A stretch of DNA of 64,000 nucleotides. It comes from JABDGM01 sp963738665 (GTDB taxonomy: Bacteria > Planctomycetota > Planctomycetia > Pirellulales > Lacipirellulaceae). Of this stretch, positions 47,776 through 59,041 are shown in pieces. The notes under the pieces were generated by a model. The model had not been told where the DNA came from. It worked only from the letters and a program-made list of their open reading frames with translations, and searched no databases. Location: NCBI GenBank assembly GCA_963738665.1, contig CAVTXL010000018.1:186001-250000 (forward strand), read 5' to 3'. The position numbers and the translations under genes were made by a program. Position 1 is the stretch's first letter. Each line of letters starts with the position of its first letter.

Positions 47776-47892
47776 CAAAGTTAATCCTTGTTGAGTGCCG
47801 TTCACTGGATAATTCACCGCTTCCACTCCCTCATCGAAGTTGACGCCTTCGCCCGGTCTCACAGTCGCCGATTGCCTGCCGCCCGATCTGCT

Positions 47893-48591
47893 TCAATTCA
47901 CCGTTGATCCGTGGAGTTTCCATCCCGAGCGAACGAGCGCCAGCAGAAAGTCCTTGCAGGCGTCGTCCGGTTTCTGCTCGTCAGCTTGCGGAATTCGCGT
48001 GGCGATTTGTAGTTTGTATAGCGCCGGTTGCCCGCCGTATTCAAAACGGGGTGATTCCGACGCATTCCACCGGTCTCCCAAGCTCCATCCGTAGTAAACG
48101 CGCTGCGACTGCGGCTCCGCGCCGGTTGAGCGAAAGGTCAGTTGCCAAAAGGTGTTCTCCTCATCGTTAGGACCACTCACCGTCTTGCTCCGGCGGGACC
48201 CACGAATCTCATAGGCCGTGCTCGAATAACAGATCTCGGGCGTGTGGACCGAAATCGGACCGGCCGGGCCCACGTACACGGCCATCCCGATCTCTTGCCC
48301 GGTCTGGCGGTTGACGTACGTGCGGTTGACGTAGCCGGTGCACGCCAGCGTTTCCTGGACGATCGCGCCCAGTGTGCCTTCATTCACCAGCAGCCAATCG
48401 CCGATTTCTTTCGGCATGGTCCGAAGGCTGATTCCCTTGGCCACCAAATCGGGAACGGGTCCCCACCGCTGCGTGTACCTTCCGTAAACGGCGCCCGTGA
48501 CGAGCGTGATTGCCAGAGCGACCACCAACAAAACATTGGGAACGACTTGCGGCAAATACCTTGGTTTCGAATCCATGCGCTGGGTCGTCAT
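47893..48591 (-). CDS. epsI: exosortase-associated EpsI family protein
   Basis: A 232-residue protein with one N-terminal transmembrane helix (NVLLVVALAITLVTGAVYG) and an extracytoplasmic domain. It contains MPKEIGDWLLVNEGTL, ACTGYVNRTYVNRQTGQEIG and SVHTPEICYSSTAYEI, the H-x-P-E-x-C-Y motif of EpsI. In some exosortases EpsI is fused to the C-terminus; here it is a separate gene, two genes away. Its function is unknown but it is required for polysaccharide production in other species. ATG 48591 overlaps the last base of the TPR gene. Confidence 0.88.
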   Translation of the reverse strand: MTTQRMDSKPRYLPQVVPNVLLVVALAITLVTGAVYGRYTQRWGPVPDLVAKGISLRTMPKEIGDWLLVNEGTLGAIVQETLACTGYVNRTYVNRQTGQEIGMAVYVGPAGPISVHTPEICYSSTAYEIRGSRRSKTVSGPNDEENTFWQLTFRSTGAEPQSQRVYYGWSLGDRWNASESPRFEYGGQPALYKLQIATRIPQADEQKPDDACKDFLLALVRSGWKLHGSTVN

Positions 48592-51500
48592 CAGGGTTGT
48601 GGACTGAGCAGATCGTGCTCGACGGATTCTTTAAGGCGGCGGTCGCCGTCCGTCAAAATCGTTTTCTCGAGGCCCAGCTTGCGGGCCTGCGCGAAACTGG
48701 CCCGCGCCCGGTCCAAATTCGCTGAGCCATTTGAGCCGTCGCGCTGGAGAGCCACCGCCAGGTGGAAGTAATACCGGGGATCGCTCTCCGGGCCGGCCAC
48801 TGCTTCGGTGAGCACCTCGACCGCCTGGTCGTATTTTTCCCTATAAATGAGGATCGTGCCCAGTGTGTCCAACAGCGCCGGCGTGCGACCGGCGACGGCA
48901 ATTGCCCGGTCGATATAGCTTTGCGCTTCCTCCAACTGTCTGCGGTCGGAGCTTTCCGCAAGCAGCGTCGCCAGGTTGTTCAGCGCGTATCAGGTTCTTG
49001 GCATCGACGTCGAGCACTTGCTTGAATAGACGCACCGCTTCAGCGTTGTTTCCCAACGTGACGGCTTGCACCGCGACCGCCATGAGCAAAGCTCGATTGT
49101 CCGCATGATTCTGGTAGGCGTCCGCCACTGCGTTCATCGCCCGCTGACGCAAGTCTGCGTTCGTGACTTTTCCTGATGACAACAATTGCGAGAGCACCGT
49201 GGCGCGGGACGCCGACTTCGCCCGGTCGTATGCTTGAAGGGCCAGATTCAGGGCCTCGTCCGTACGGCCCTGTTGGTGCAGATCATTGACCAGCAGCGCG
49301 TAACTGTCGCTGTCCGGCACGGCCGCTGCCAGCTTCCGATACCACCTTTCGGCGTCGGCGTAGTGCCCGTTCGCGCGTGGGCCGTCGGCGACTTGCCCTG
49401 CCGCAAAGTGGGCGTTTCCCACCTGCGCGTACAACTTGGCTAGCAGGCGATTGTCTTTCTTCTCGTCGTCGCCCAGCGCCGCGAGTTGTTGGTCGCCAAA
49501 CTCGTCCAGCAATTGCTTTGCCTCGGTGTCCTTGCCTTGTAGCGTCAACCACCGCGCCCGCATTTGCGCCGGTAGTATCTTCTGGTCGCGATCCGGAGAC
49601 TCACGGAGCGCGACCTGCAGTTTTGCAATCCGCTGATCCGCTTCGCTTAAGAGCGACGCTGAAAGCTCGACCAGCTCCCGGGAGTCGTTGCGGCCCGCCA
49701 GCCGCTTGGCCTGCCGCAACAGAAACTCGGAATACTGCGCGATGTATCCAACAGGTGTATTGGCGCGATCGACCACCTGGGACATGAGCTTTCGCGATTC
49801 TTGTAGAGCTGTCCGCAACTGCCGGGGATCATCGCTGAGCAAGGCCATTTGCTCGTATATCCCTGCCAACAGCAATCGATTGATATCCGCCTCTTTCGGA
49901 TCACCGGCGCCCAATCGCTTGTTCAGCGCATCAATCGCTTTCTGGCAATTCGCCAGGCGCTTTTCCCTGTCCGTCCCGCGCTGCGTCTGCAGCATGGCCC
50001 ACAGCCAATCGTCCCCGCTGGTGCTGGTTTTTAGCAGATCATCCGCTCGGCTCCATTCTCCTTCCGCCGCGTACAGCGCCGCCAGGTAACGACGGGCCTC
50101 GTCGTTTTTGGGATCCAGCTTCTCAATTTCGACGAATTGTTGCCGCGCCGCGACGGGGTCTACGGTCAGGCACAGCTTTCCCAGCCTCGTCCGCGCCTCA
50201 CATTGGTCGGATCGAGCTCGACTGCCTTCCGATACTCGTCAAGTGCCGCTTGCACGTCGCCCAATCGTTCGAGCCCCTGGGCGCGGACGAAGTGCTTCGT
50301 CGGTTCGTCCACCTCGACTTGCGACGTCAGTTGTTCCAAAACGCGCCGGGCGTCGTCAAGCTGATTGGTCGACGCCAGGAAGGAAAAGTAGGCGTACCAG
50401 GCTCGCTCCTCGTGTGGAAACTGTTCAGTCGCTCCGCGCAACACGTCTTGAGCCGCCTGGCGGTCGTTGTGTTGGTATAACAACACCGCCAATCGCAATT
50501 GGCGGAAAACGTCTTGTGGATCGTCCGCAGCGGCGCTCGCGCAATTTCGATCGCCCCCTGCAAATTGCCTTGCTGCACCGCCAGGCCAATGGCCACATTG
50601 TCCATGCCGATTTCGACCGGATCTGAGTTCGCAAGCTGCGACAGGTAGTTGCTAGCGTCGTCGTATCGATGTTCGCCATAAAGTAAATTCACCAGCCGCT
50701 TCAGCACCTGGGTGCGCTGCTCACCCAGTTTGGCCGCCAGCTCATACGCTTCGACCGCCGCCTTGCGATCGCCGTTCAAATCAGCGACCTGGCCGGCCAA
50801 GGTAACCACCGGGTACCATTCCGGGCGCTTTTGCGCAGGCGCTGTGACCGTGGCGAGCAAAGCGGCCCGATCTTCCCCGTCTCGTGAAGCGCCGCTCGCC
50901 GTGGGCTGATCGACGCGTTTTGCCAACGGGACGTCGCCCTCGCCTGCCGGCCGAGATGCGAGTTCTGCAAGCCTCAAGCGGGCGGACGCAAAATCGAAAC
51001 CAAAGCTGTCCGCATCCTCCCTCGGTTTGAGTTTGCTCAACCATCCCCGAGCCGCTTCGAAGTCTTTGCGCCTGTAAGTCGATGTCAAAGGCGAGTTCCA
51101 AGTATTGCGACGCGCCACCTGAGGCAGCGACCAATCCTGCCGCTGCCTGGTCGAGCGCCCTCCAGGTCGTTGGTCGCCACGAGTAGCTGAAGGCGGGCCA
51201 CCTCCAGTAGCGACCCGTCACCCGGCCCGGCCGATCCGCCGGCCTTCTCCAGCAGTTCTATGGCCGCCTTCGTCTGGCCCCGCAACCGTAGCAACCCGGC
51301 TCGCACCAACGTGCGCCGGACGGCATTCGGCTCGCGTTGGTCAAATTCGTGAAGCGCTCGCTGCACGTCTTCTTGCGAACCACACGCATTGTACAAAAAG
51401 GCCAGTTTTGACCACGGTTCCGCTTTTTCCGGCGACGTTGACTCGAGGGCCCGCAGCCGCTCGAAGGCCTGCTGCTTCGCTTTGCCGTCCGGCAGCGACA

Positions 51501-53228
51501 CGAGGTACGCGGCCCCGGCAATGTCCCATTCCCAACGGCCGGGGAATTTTTCGTGGGCCGCTTTCAATTGGCTCAGGAAGGCAGTCCAGTCTCGCTTGTC
51601 GGCGGGCAGACCCATTTGCTGCTGAAGATGCGCTTGAACCAGCACGATCCGGGCCTCCGGCGGCGCGGAATCGGAAGATACCAGGCCGTCGAGCCGTTCG
51701 ATGGCCTCGCCGCTGCGGCCCAATTTCAAGTAGCATGCGGCGGCTTTCAGCGGCGCCTCGGCGTTGGTCGGCTGTTCGCTCGCCACGCCGTCCCAATAGT
51801 GAGCAGCCAGATCGAGTTGATTCAACGCCGTGTAGGTCTCCGCCAGCAGGATAAGTGCATCGAGCCGCGCACTGCGCATTGTTGCGTCTCCACCACTCTT
51901 CTCGCTGCCGAGCAAGATCGCTTCCAGGTCCGGAACGGCTTGCCGCAGCTCGCCGCTGGCGATGCGACACCGGGCGTTCAGCAATCGAATCAAATTGTCT
52001 TCTTGCTGCCGCCGAATGCTCGACAGCCGAGGCAGCGTCCGAATGTATTCCGCTCGCATTTCCTTTACGATTGTCTGCCCTTCGTCCACCCGATTCGCGG
52101 CCACCAGCAGCACAACCATCATTTGGTTCAAATCGAAATCCATCGATCCGATTTGCGATCGCCCTTGGCTCAGCACTTCGAGCGCGTCGTCGCGTTTTCC
52201 ACTCTTGATGTAGGTATCGCCGAGAAGTGTGTAGCCCCGCGAATCCTTGGGCGCGACGGCAATCGCGTGTTTGAGGTGCGCCACCGCCGACTGCCAACCG
52301 TCACTCGTCTTGGCGGTCCTATCTTCCCTTGCCGCGCGGAGCAAGGCTTCGACGTTGTCGGGATCTTGCCGCAGCAGCGCATCCAGGTCGTCGCGCGCGT
52401 TTTTAAGGTCGTGTCTCTTGCGGTAATCAAAGCTAGTCAGCAGCGCTTGGGGATCCTGCGGATTTGCGGCCACCATCGCGGTGATGATTTCATCCGCTTT
52501 GGCTGTCGCGTTTTCGAGGCCGGCGTCTTTGGGAAAGCGTCGATAGAATTCAGCCGTGCAATCGGCAATCGTGGCATCGCCCGGGTTGTCCGCAACCAGC
52601 CCCGCCAATTTCTTGGCGGCGGTCCGAATTAGCGTTTTGTCATTCGGATTCACCTGAACTTGAGCGAAATATGCCGCGGCGACAATCCTTTGCGCCGAAT
52701 GGGTCTGCTCCATATTCTTCGGGTCGACCGCTCGTTCGGCTTCGTTTCCGGCTTCGGCGAATTGATTCGTCGCCAATAGTTCTTGCGCGAGCTTGAGGTG
52801 CAAATCCGGCCGGTCCTGGGCCAGGCCGACCAATTCGCGGCGCAGCGTCACCAGCCGTTCGTGCTGCTCCGGCGCAAACGTGCTGATCGCGTCGGCCAGC
52901 TTGATCCGAGCATCCACATTGGCCGGATTCAATTGAAGATAACGCTGCAGATAGCCCGCGGCGCCGCGCCAATCCTTTTGTTGCGCGAGCGTCTCGGCGG
53001 CTCCAGAAACGCATCTGCCAGCCGTTCCTCGCGGTTCTTGTACCAGAAATAGGCCACCGCCGCGAGGACTGCCAGCGTCGCGCATGTTCCGAAGAAGAGC
53101 GGCAGGTTCAGCTCGCGTTTGTGCTTGCGAGTTGCTGCGCTCGGCGGGACGGCACTTGAACGCTGGGCAACCCCCGTCGCCACGGAGTACGGTGCTTCCT
53201 TCGGCTTTTTATGAATGGTTTGACTCAC
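48591..53228 (-). CDS. giant TPR-repeat protein, membrane-anchored (about six frameshifts)
   Basis: Six overlapping pieces in alternating frames form one protein of about 1540 residues. The N-terminus (MSQTIHKKPKEAPYSVATGV) is followed by a single helix (LPLFFGTCATLAVLAAVAYF). Then come tetratricopeptide-like repeats such as AAGYLQRYLQLNPANVDARI, ALDEYRKAVELDPTNV, FLEPAETLAQQKDW, AIDALNKRLGAGDPKEAD and RAIAVAGRTPALLDTLGTIL. Breaks lie near 53005, 51135, 51075, 50500, 50205 and 48990. TPR proteins (PrsT-like) are regular partners of exosortase loci and are thought to assemble the export machinery, comparable to BcsC/AlgK. This one is unusually long. Its end overlaps epsI. Confidence 0.8.
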
Positions 53229-53278
53229 TGTCGTTTACTTCGCTTGCGTTGGCGTGTCCGTGGGGAGACTGCCCATGA

Positions 53279-55527
53279 TCAGCCCTCCCGTTCACCGGGG
53301 TTTGCATAATAACCGTATACCGAGGCATACCGGGCCACCGAGGTGCCGCTCAGCACGGCGCCCGCCACATTGGCGCCGGTGTGCTCGAGCCGCTCCACGG
53401 CCAAACGCACCTGCTTCGCCCGGCTGACGTCGCATAACGAGCAGAAAATTGTCATGTCCGCAGCCTTTGCCAATATCAGCGATTCACTGGCGCCGAGTAT
53501 CGGCGGCGTGTCGATGATGATCGATGAAAACTGGCCCCGCAACTGGTTCAGAATCTGCTTCATTTCCGCCAGCTTTAGCACCAAGTGGGGATTGCGCATT
53601 GGTGCACCCGCCGGCAGCACGAACAGCGGCCCCTCGCCCACGCGGTGAATCGCTTCGTCGACTGTGCATTTGCCAGACAGTAAATCGTATAGTCCGGGCC
53701 GGCTGGGAGTCTTCAGCATCGTGGCCACGTCGGGCGAGCGCATGTCGCCGTCGATGATCAGCGTTTTCGCCCCGGTCGTTTCCGCGATGCTCATCGCCAG
53801 CGACGTCGCGACACTCGATTTGCCCTCGCCCGAAGTGGCGCTGGTGACCGCCAGCACCTGCCGCTTACCCAATTGCGAAGACATCGCCAGATTCGTGCGC
53901 AGGCTGTTGATCGACTCCGCAAAAACGTAAGATGCCCGCCGCAGTCCCGGCATCAGCTTGCGCGAAGTCGCCGCCAAGTAACGCACCGGCAGCGCTGAGA
54001 TTTCGCCCAACACGTGCAGCCGCGACTCGTGGGCCAGTTGCACCACGTCGTTGATCCGGCGGACCAGCGCCTCCGCCACCGCCAGGCCGAAGGGCGCCAC
54101 CAATCCCACGGAGCAAAACAACAGCAGGTGCTTATATGGGATCTGCTCAATCGGCAATACCGGAGGCGCCACGGCCGGCTTTTTCGTGATTCGTTCCGGC
54201 GCCCGACTTTCCGTTTGCAAGGCGATGCTTTTCGTCGCGATCAACTCGAAGATCTTGTTAAACCGCTCCAATTCTGCCCGGACGAACTCCAATTGAATGC
54301 TTTGCCCCCCGCTCGCCTGCAAGTCGGTGACGCGTTCGTCGTACTGCTCCTTAATTTGTTGCCCTCGGACCTTCAGGTCCTGTAGGCTCGCGGCGATCTT
54401 GGACCTCTCCTCTTGTCGCCTCACCGCGAGCTCTTTCTGACGTACTGCCAAGATCTGTTTGCGTCCAGCCGTCTGGTCCCTTTCCAACTGCGATTGCAGT
54501 CGCGTTAAAACCGAGTTCAATTCTTGATATCTTCCATCGGATTCCGGCTGGACTATCGATACTTGTGCCAGATATTCACGCCGGTCCGACAACGCCTTTT
54601 GCACCTCGTCGATTTCCCCTTCGGTCTTCTTCACCGAGTCCAGCCGCGCCACCTGCAAATCGATCAGCTCGGGCGATGCCAAGGGGTCTTCCCCACTTCG
54701 TTCCTGCTCGTCCAGTGCCGCCAATCTTGTCTCCGCCAGCTTGCGATCGATTGCAATCGACACGAGTTCTTGATACAGGCTGCCAATGGGCGACGCGGTG
54801 CCTTCGACGTCCGTGCTCCGCTGGGTGAACGGATCAGTTTTCGTTACTTCCTTCGCCAGATCTACGAGCTCCTTGCGCTTGCGCGGACCTGCTCTTCACG
54901 AATTTGAACTTCGGCCTCCAAAGCCCGCTTGAAATCCACCAAACGCGCCCCCTCGTCCTCCTTTTGCATTTGGTAATATTGCTCGACCACCTCGTTCGCA
55001 ACGTCGGCTGCAAATTGAGGCGAATTACTGATGCACGAGACGCTGTACATATCGGAACCGCCCAGCCGGCGCACCTTGACGAAATTCTTCAAGTAATTCG
55101 ACGGATCCAACTGGCCGGCGACTTGCGGCGCTTTGGCAATCTTGCTTACCTTAAGGACCCTCTCGAAGACGTCCCGGCCCTGCAGCAGTTGCAACTGCGT
55201 TTGCACAAAGCTTTGCCCTTGGTCCCCGACGCCGCTGGAAAACGCGAGCTGAGGCCGTGAGTCTTCGATCACGATCACCCGGCTGGCCTCATATTTCGGC
55301 TCGAACGTGTAAATCACCGCCGCCCCAGCGGCGGCCGCCATGACCAGTCCGGCGGGTATGCCGATCTTCCACCACTGCTTGAAGACCCACAAAAAGAACG
55401 GCAGTGACAACACGTTTGCCAGTTCGCCCCCTTGCGCAGGCGCGCTGCGCGAAAAGGCTACGGCCGCGCTGCTTGGCGGCCGCCGCACAGCAGGCAAATT
55501 AGACGGTTTGGCCGATTCGTGTGACAT
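53279..55527 (-). CDS. Wzz-type chain-length determinant fused to a bacterial tyrosine kinase (frameshifted)
   Basis: From ATG 55527 it has a first transmembrane helix (WKIGIPAGLVMAAAAGAAVI), Wzz domain (EPKYEASRVIVIED) and a long coiled coil (from VQIREEQVRA through ELNSVLTRLQSQLERDQTAG). A second helix follows at HLLLFCSVGLVAPFGLAVAE. Then comes the BY-kinase: Walker A TSATSGEGKSSVATSLAMSI, Walker A' TLIIDGDMRSPDV, Walker B SSIIIDTPPILGASES. The tail RYASVYGYYANPGEREG offers four tyrosines for autophosphorylation. One frameshift near 54875-54895 splits the coiled coil. Controls polymer length and export in cooperation with the ligase/polymerase. Confidence 0.9.
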
Positions 55528-55564
55528 GCGTGGGTTACCTTCGATCAAAGTTGACGTCAGACGA

Positions 55565-56534
55565 CTAGCGCGAGGAACTGCCCAATTCCACTACCGAAAG
55601 CTGCTGCGCTTCGGGCAGCAGACGGTCCAGATAAACCAATAACCCCCAGAACAATGCCGCGGCGAACGGGATCATGACCAGCCCCGAGAAGTCGTGGCTG
55701 AAACGATGTGCGGCTTCGCCGGACGTATATTGGTACAGCAGCGCGGTAATTATCAAGCGCGAGACATTGGCGATGATGGCAATCGGCAGCGTCGCGGCAA
55801 TCACCAGCGCCTTCTGCCACCATTCCCACCGCGAAAACAATGCAAAGGCGAACGACAGCGCAAAAATGCCGACGAAAATTCGCATCCCGGAGCAGGCCTC
55901 TTCCACGTTGAGCTGATGTTCGCCCAGCCAAATGACGTTGCCCTCCGAGATCGCTGGCTGCCCGAGCATTACCAGGCTCATTGTGCTGAGTTTGGTCGCC
56001 ACCTTTTGCAGCGGCAGGCTGAGGAGTGTTTCGCCCGCATAGGGGATCGGCGCCATGAACCATAAAAACACGATTGCCGGCAGACTCCAGCGCAGGCATG
56101 GCCAGCCGAACGCCAGCCACACGATTCCGGCGACCCACAGCGGTATCGTCCAGCCGTCGAGCGGGCTCAGGAAGTATTTCCCCGCCACGATCCGAACCGC
56201 CCCAGCCGCCAGCAGCACCCCGGCGCCCATGCGCTGAATCCCGGGCTCAGGCGCGGAAAGCGATCACGGCGATGCCATAAGAAGTACACCGCCAAAGGGA
56301 TCACAAGAAACCCGTGCGAGTAGTCGGGTTGACTTGCCCATTGATGGACGATGCCCAAGAGAGTCGGCCAATACGACCAAATCCCGGCCACGGCCAGGAT
56401 GGCGACTGCGCCGATCCGCTGCGCCGGCTGAGGTGATTGTCGGCGGCAGTCGCAACGGCGGGCGCGGCGGAACTGCCTGGCGCCTTGGCCGTCGGCGCTT
56501 GCTCCGCTTCGTTCAGCTTTTTCTTTCGGCTCAT
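55565..56534 (-). CDS. exosortase (archaeosortase/exosortase family, two frameshifts)
   Basis: A polytopic membrane protease/transpeptidase that recognises PEP-CTERM tails. The three catalytic signatures are present: EEACSGMRIF (Cys, about 55892-55894), NVSRLIITALLY (Arg, about 55757-55759) and HRFSHDFSG (His, about 55694-55696). The N-terminal part (AGIWSYWPTLLGIVHQW, SQPDYSHGFLVIPLAVYFLW) is characteristic. CCC at 56240-56242 and GG at 56432-56433 each lack one base; repairing them gives a continuous protein of about 322 residues from ATG 56534 (MSRKKKLNEAEQ). EpsI is not fused. It is the first structural gene after the NusG paralog and leader, and a PEP-CTERM substrate is encoded 3 kb away. 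Confidence 0.88.
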
Positions 56535-57167
56535 ATCGAGAGGTACGTCTGGCTGTTCAAGATTCCAGAGTTTGCGCAGTGCGCCGCCAGGCTGCTGCCG
56601 AATTGGCCCACCGCCAGGCTTGTACTTGGGAATGGATGGCTAGCCGCCGAGAACGCTGTTGTGCGAATAATGCATTCGCCCCTGTCCTGCTGGGAAGCCG
56701 GCGGCATTTTGTCGCAGTGGCCCGCGCGGACTCCGTCCCCATCGAGTGCGCAACTTGCGCATCGCAGAATGGCTTCCACAGGTCTGATTTTGAAGTACCC
56801 AGTCCATCGTTGAACTTCTTCATGGCGCCGAATCGTTCGGCCACCCCTTGCCCCGTTGTCCGGTCGGGCCGGCAACTGCTGCCAGTCGGCTCCGCCCCTC
56901 GGGCGCCCTCGCTTGGTGAGCCTCACTCGCCTGGCCGGCTGCAGCGGACCGCCTGCGCTCGAACGGCTTGGAACCGCCTTGCCACTCGCGCCGTCCCCGC
57001 CAAAAAATCAACGGGCAGCTTGTCCGCCGCGCGTGACCGGCTCGTTCTCACTAGTCCGTAGCAAACTTGCTTTCGTCGCGTCCTAGTTTGTCTCTCCTTC
57101 GGAAAATTCGCCTGCGTCAAATCACCGATTATTCTTCTTCGACTCGCCCGCTCGCGGCGGCAGCGCT
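56535..57167 (-). promoter_or_regulatory. long untranslated leader between NusG paralog and exosortase
   Basis: 633 bp with no credible gene; the frames here are arginine/proline-rich shadows. It contains a short direct repeat (ccgccaggct at 56584 and 56611) and a small dyad (gtgag-c-ctcac, 56916-56926). The position, directly downstream of a NusG-paralog gene and ahead of a very long operon, is where a recruitment or pausing element for a specialised antiterminator would be expected. I cannot identify the element itself. Confidence 0.35.
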
Positions 57168-57743
57168 TTACAGCGGCTCCAATAGGCAATCATCAATCTC
57201 CAGCGATGCGCCCTGCTGCAAATAGTTAATGGCCACCAAGAGCCGTGTCTTTCCGTTTCGCCGTAGGACCACGCCTTCGTTGTCGCGAAAGGGGCCTGCC
57301 TTCACCCGTACGCGTTCGCCCGCCTCCAGCCGCGATTCGCGTACTAGCGGCGCATCCAAGGCAATCAATTTGGCGAAGCCGGCCAAATCAAACCGCAACT
57401 GCTCCCCGTCCGCCACTTCACGCACCGTCAAGACGCGCTTCGTTTGCAGCACTTGCAGGCGGTCATCTCGACTGCCGCGCACAAATACATATCCGGGAAA
57501 CAACGGAATCCGCGCGACGCGCGTCCGGCCCCGCACCAGCGATTTACGCGTGATCAAGGGCACATAGTAGGGAACTCGGCGCGAATACAACGCTGCCGCG
57601 AGTGCCTTCTCTTGTTGCGGCCGTGTGTGCGCGAGCCACCATTCGTTTCGGCAGCCAGGATCGTGCCCCACCGCGAGGCAAGAAGCCGACAACAATTCGG
57701 TCGGGTATTGGGCCGGGCATTGGTCGCCAATCGCCCCTCGCAT
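57168..57743 (-). CDS. NusG paralog (RfaH/LoaP-like transcription antiterminator)
   Basis: The NGN domain has EWWLAHTRPQQEKALAAALY, RVPYYVPLITRK and RVARIPLFPGYVFVRG, and a KOW domain RVRVKAGPFRDNEGVVLRRN. The RIPLFPGYVFV segment is diagnostic for the NusG family. The ATG 57743 start gives 191 residues; the frame extends to 57875 but the first 44 residues look random. Operon-specific paralogs of NusG in polysaccharide clusters suppress termination over long transcripts. Being the first gene of a 56-kb same-strand series makes that role likely here. No frameshift. Confidence 0.87.
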   Translation of the reverse strand: MRGAIGDQCPAQYPTELLSASCLAVGHDPGCRNEWWLAHTRPQQEKALAAALYSRRVPYYVPLITRKSLVRGRTRVARIPLFPGYVFVRGSRDDRLQVLQTKRVLTVREVADGEQLRFDLAGFAKLIALDAPLVRESRLEAGERVRVKAGPFRDNEGVVLRRNGKTRLLVAINYLQQGASLEIDDCLLEPL

Positions 57744-58050
57744 ATTACGCGGCAAACGCTCGCGCGTGGCCGCGGTCGCGCTGGCGACGTCGTCGCGATG
57801 CTCCCTGTCACGTTTGCTAATCGTATCGATGCTCACCGCGATCGAATCTCCATCCGCTGCGGGACGATGACGCAACCCAGCGCCACCAACCGCAGAATCG
57901 CGTCAATTGATATTGGATAGCTTTCTGAACGTGAACTAATACGCCAGACAATGGCGCCTGCGACAGCCCGGATCCTTCGAGCGGAGCTGCGCACTCACTC
58001 GCCGTAATGGGAGGCTAACCCTGCCGCCTTGCAATCGATTCCTGTCGTGT

Positions 58051-58080
58051 ACTTGGCCGCCGCGTGCAGAGCGGCCAAGT
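58051..58080. promoter_or_regulatory. perfect 10-bp hairpin upstream of NusG paralog
   Basis: acttggccgc (58051-58060) and gcggccaagt (58071-58080) are perfectly inverted around a 10-base loop. In a minus-strand transcript it would fold about 310 bases ahead of the NusG-paralog ATG. No T-run follows, so it is more likely a leader structure or protein-binding dyad than a terminator. Confidence 0.5.
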
Positions 58081-58114
58081 CAGTTACAGCAAATTGCACA
58101 ATTGCGGACAATGA

Positions 58115-58130
58115 TGCTTCCGGGGAAGCA
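58115..58130. promoter_or_regulatory. 16-bp dyad, possible operator
   Basis: tgcttcc-gg-ggaagca is a perfect inverted repeat with only two central bases, too tight for a stable RNA hairpin and so more like a binding site for a dimeric regulator. It lies in the AT-richer part of the control region between the two divergent gene sets. Confidence 0.35.
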
Positions 58131-58329
58131 CTGTTTGGAGGGATATGATTTGTCGTCTGTAAACAAACTTCAGTCTTCTGTTATCGCCCACGGTAGGCCT
58201 TGAAGTCTCCGAGTCTAAACCAGACCAGCCGCAGCCGCAAGTATTTGGCGTTTCTTTCGCACATTTTTCGTATTACGGCATTTTTACGAGGCGTCGCCGC
58301 CGGTGCAACCGGCTCCCGTGGTGCGATTC

Positions 58330-58521
58330 CACCGCAATTTTGCCAAGCTGGGCGACCTTCGGACCCGTCTCAAAATAGGGGCCGGCCTCAAGTTGGGGCG
58401 GTCTCACGTCAGTTCGGGCCCGTCTCCCGACGGCACCCACAAATTCCGCAAGTTGGGCGTCCGGTCTTCCGACCGCGCCCCAAGTGCGTCTGCACCGCAA
58501 TTTAGCCACGCCCGGGCGACC
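58330..58521. repeat. pair of approximate 28-bp direct repeats
   Basis: A block beginning caccgcaattttgcca at 58330-58357 recurs with a few differences at 58493-58521 (caccgcaatttagcca), both ending in gggcgacc. The intervening sequence contains further related aagttgggcg/aagttggggcgg blocks near 58393 and 58450. This may be a degenerate tandem array of unknown function. Confidence 0.45.
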
Positions 58522-59041
58522 GCCCCAGCCCCAATTTGGGTGGCTGGCAGCCTCTCGGCACCCTTCTTACTCCCTTCGTCCCGCAACTTCAGCCTCATAC
58601 TATCTATTGCCCGAGCAGATCTCTTTCTATCGTGCTGGCGCTTGAGCCAACCGCCGTCTCTCCCGCCCAGAGATGGGGTTTGGAAGAGCAGCTCATTCCT
58701 CCGAAAGAGGTTTGGGCGAGGGCTTTGCCACCAAACCCCGGCTCCCTCACCCTGCCAGCCCCCCCTGGGCAGAGGTTTTAGCGCAGACCCCTTGTTTTTC
58801 CGAGATTCTTCAATTGGCCGCTTGCCAATCGCGTCTCCCGCCTGCCCAATTGGCAGCAAAGGCGGCCACCAGGCGGCTTTTTGGAGTTTTTTGAATAAAT
58901 CACTTGCAACGACCGGCCCACCTCCTTATAACACAGAGCGGACATGACATTTTGCCAGGGCGGCTCGCGCCGCGCTGGGCACTTGATTCGGGCGATGGGG
59001 TTGCCTCAACCGCGCGCCCGAATTGCGAATTGCCCCGTTTA

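Larger units (their letters stand above)
57876..59041. promoter_or_regulatory. divergent control region with hairpins and repeats
   Basis: About 1.17 kb without a convincing gene (the 214-residue + frame at 58303-58947 is Pro/Ser/Arg-rich and has no domain). It separates the minus-strand cluster from the + strand exported-protein genes and so must hold their promoters. I see a perfect hairpin at 58051-58080, a 16-bp dyad at 58115-58130, a pair of approximate 28-bp direct repeats (58330 and 58493) and inverted ggggtttgg/ccaaacccc blocks near 58674 and 58731. The subregion 58080-58290 is AT-richer and the likeliest place for promoters. No reliable -35/-10 or sigma-54 pair was found. Confidence 0.45.

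Noticed and set aside
58080..58120. Sigma-54 type promoter in the attgcacaattgc segment
   Set aside because: The GG and GC dinucleotides are not at the required spacing on either strand.
58303..58947. 214-residue + strand frame in the control region
   Set aside because: Pro/Ser/Arg-rich, spans direct repeats, ends in the start region of another frame and has no signal peptide or domain.
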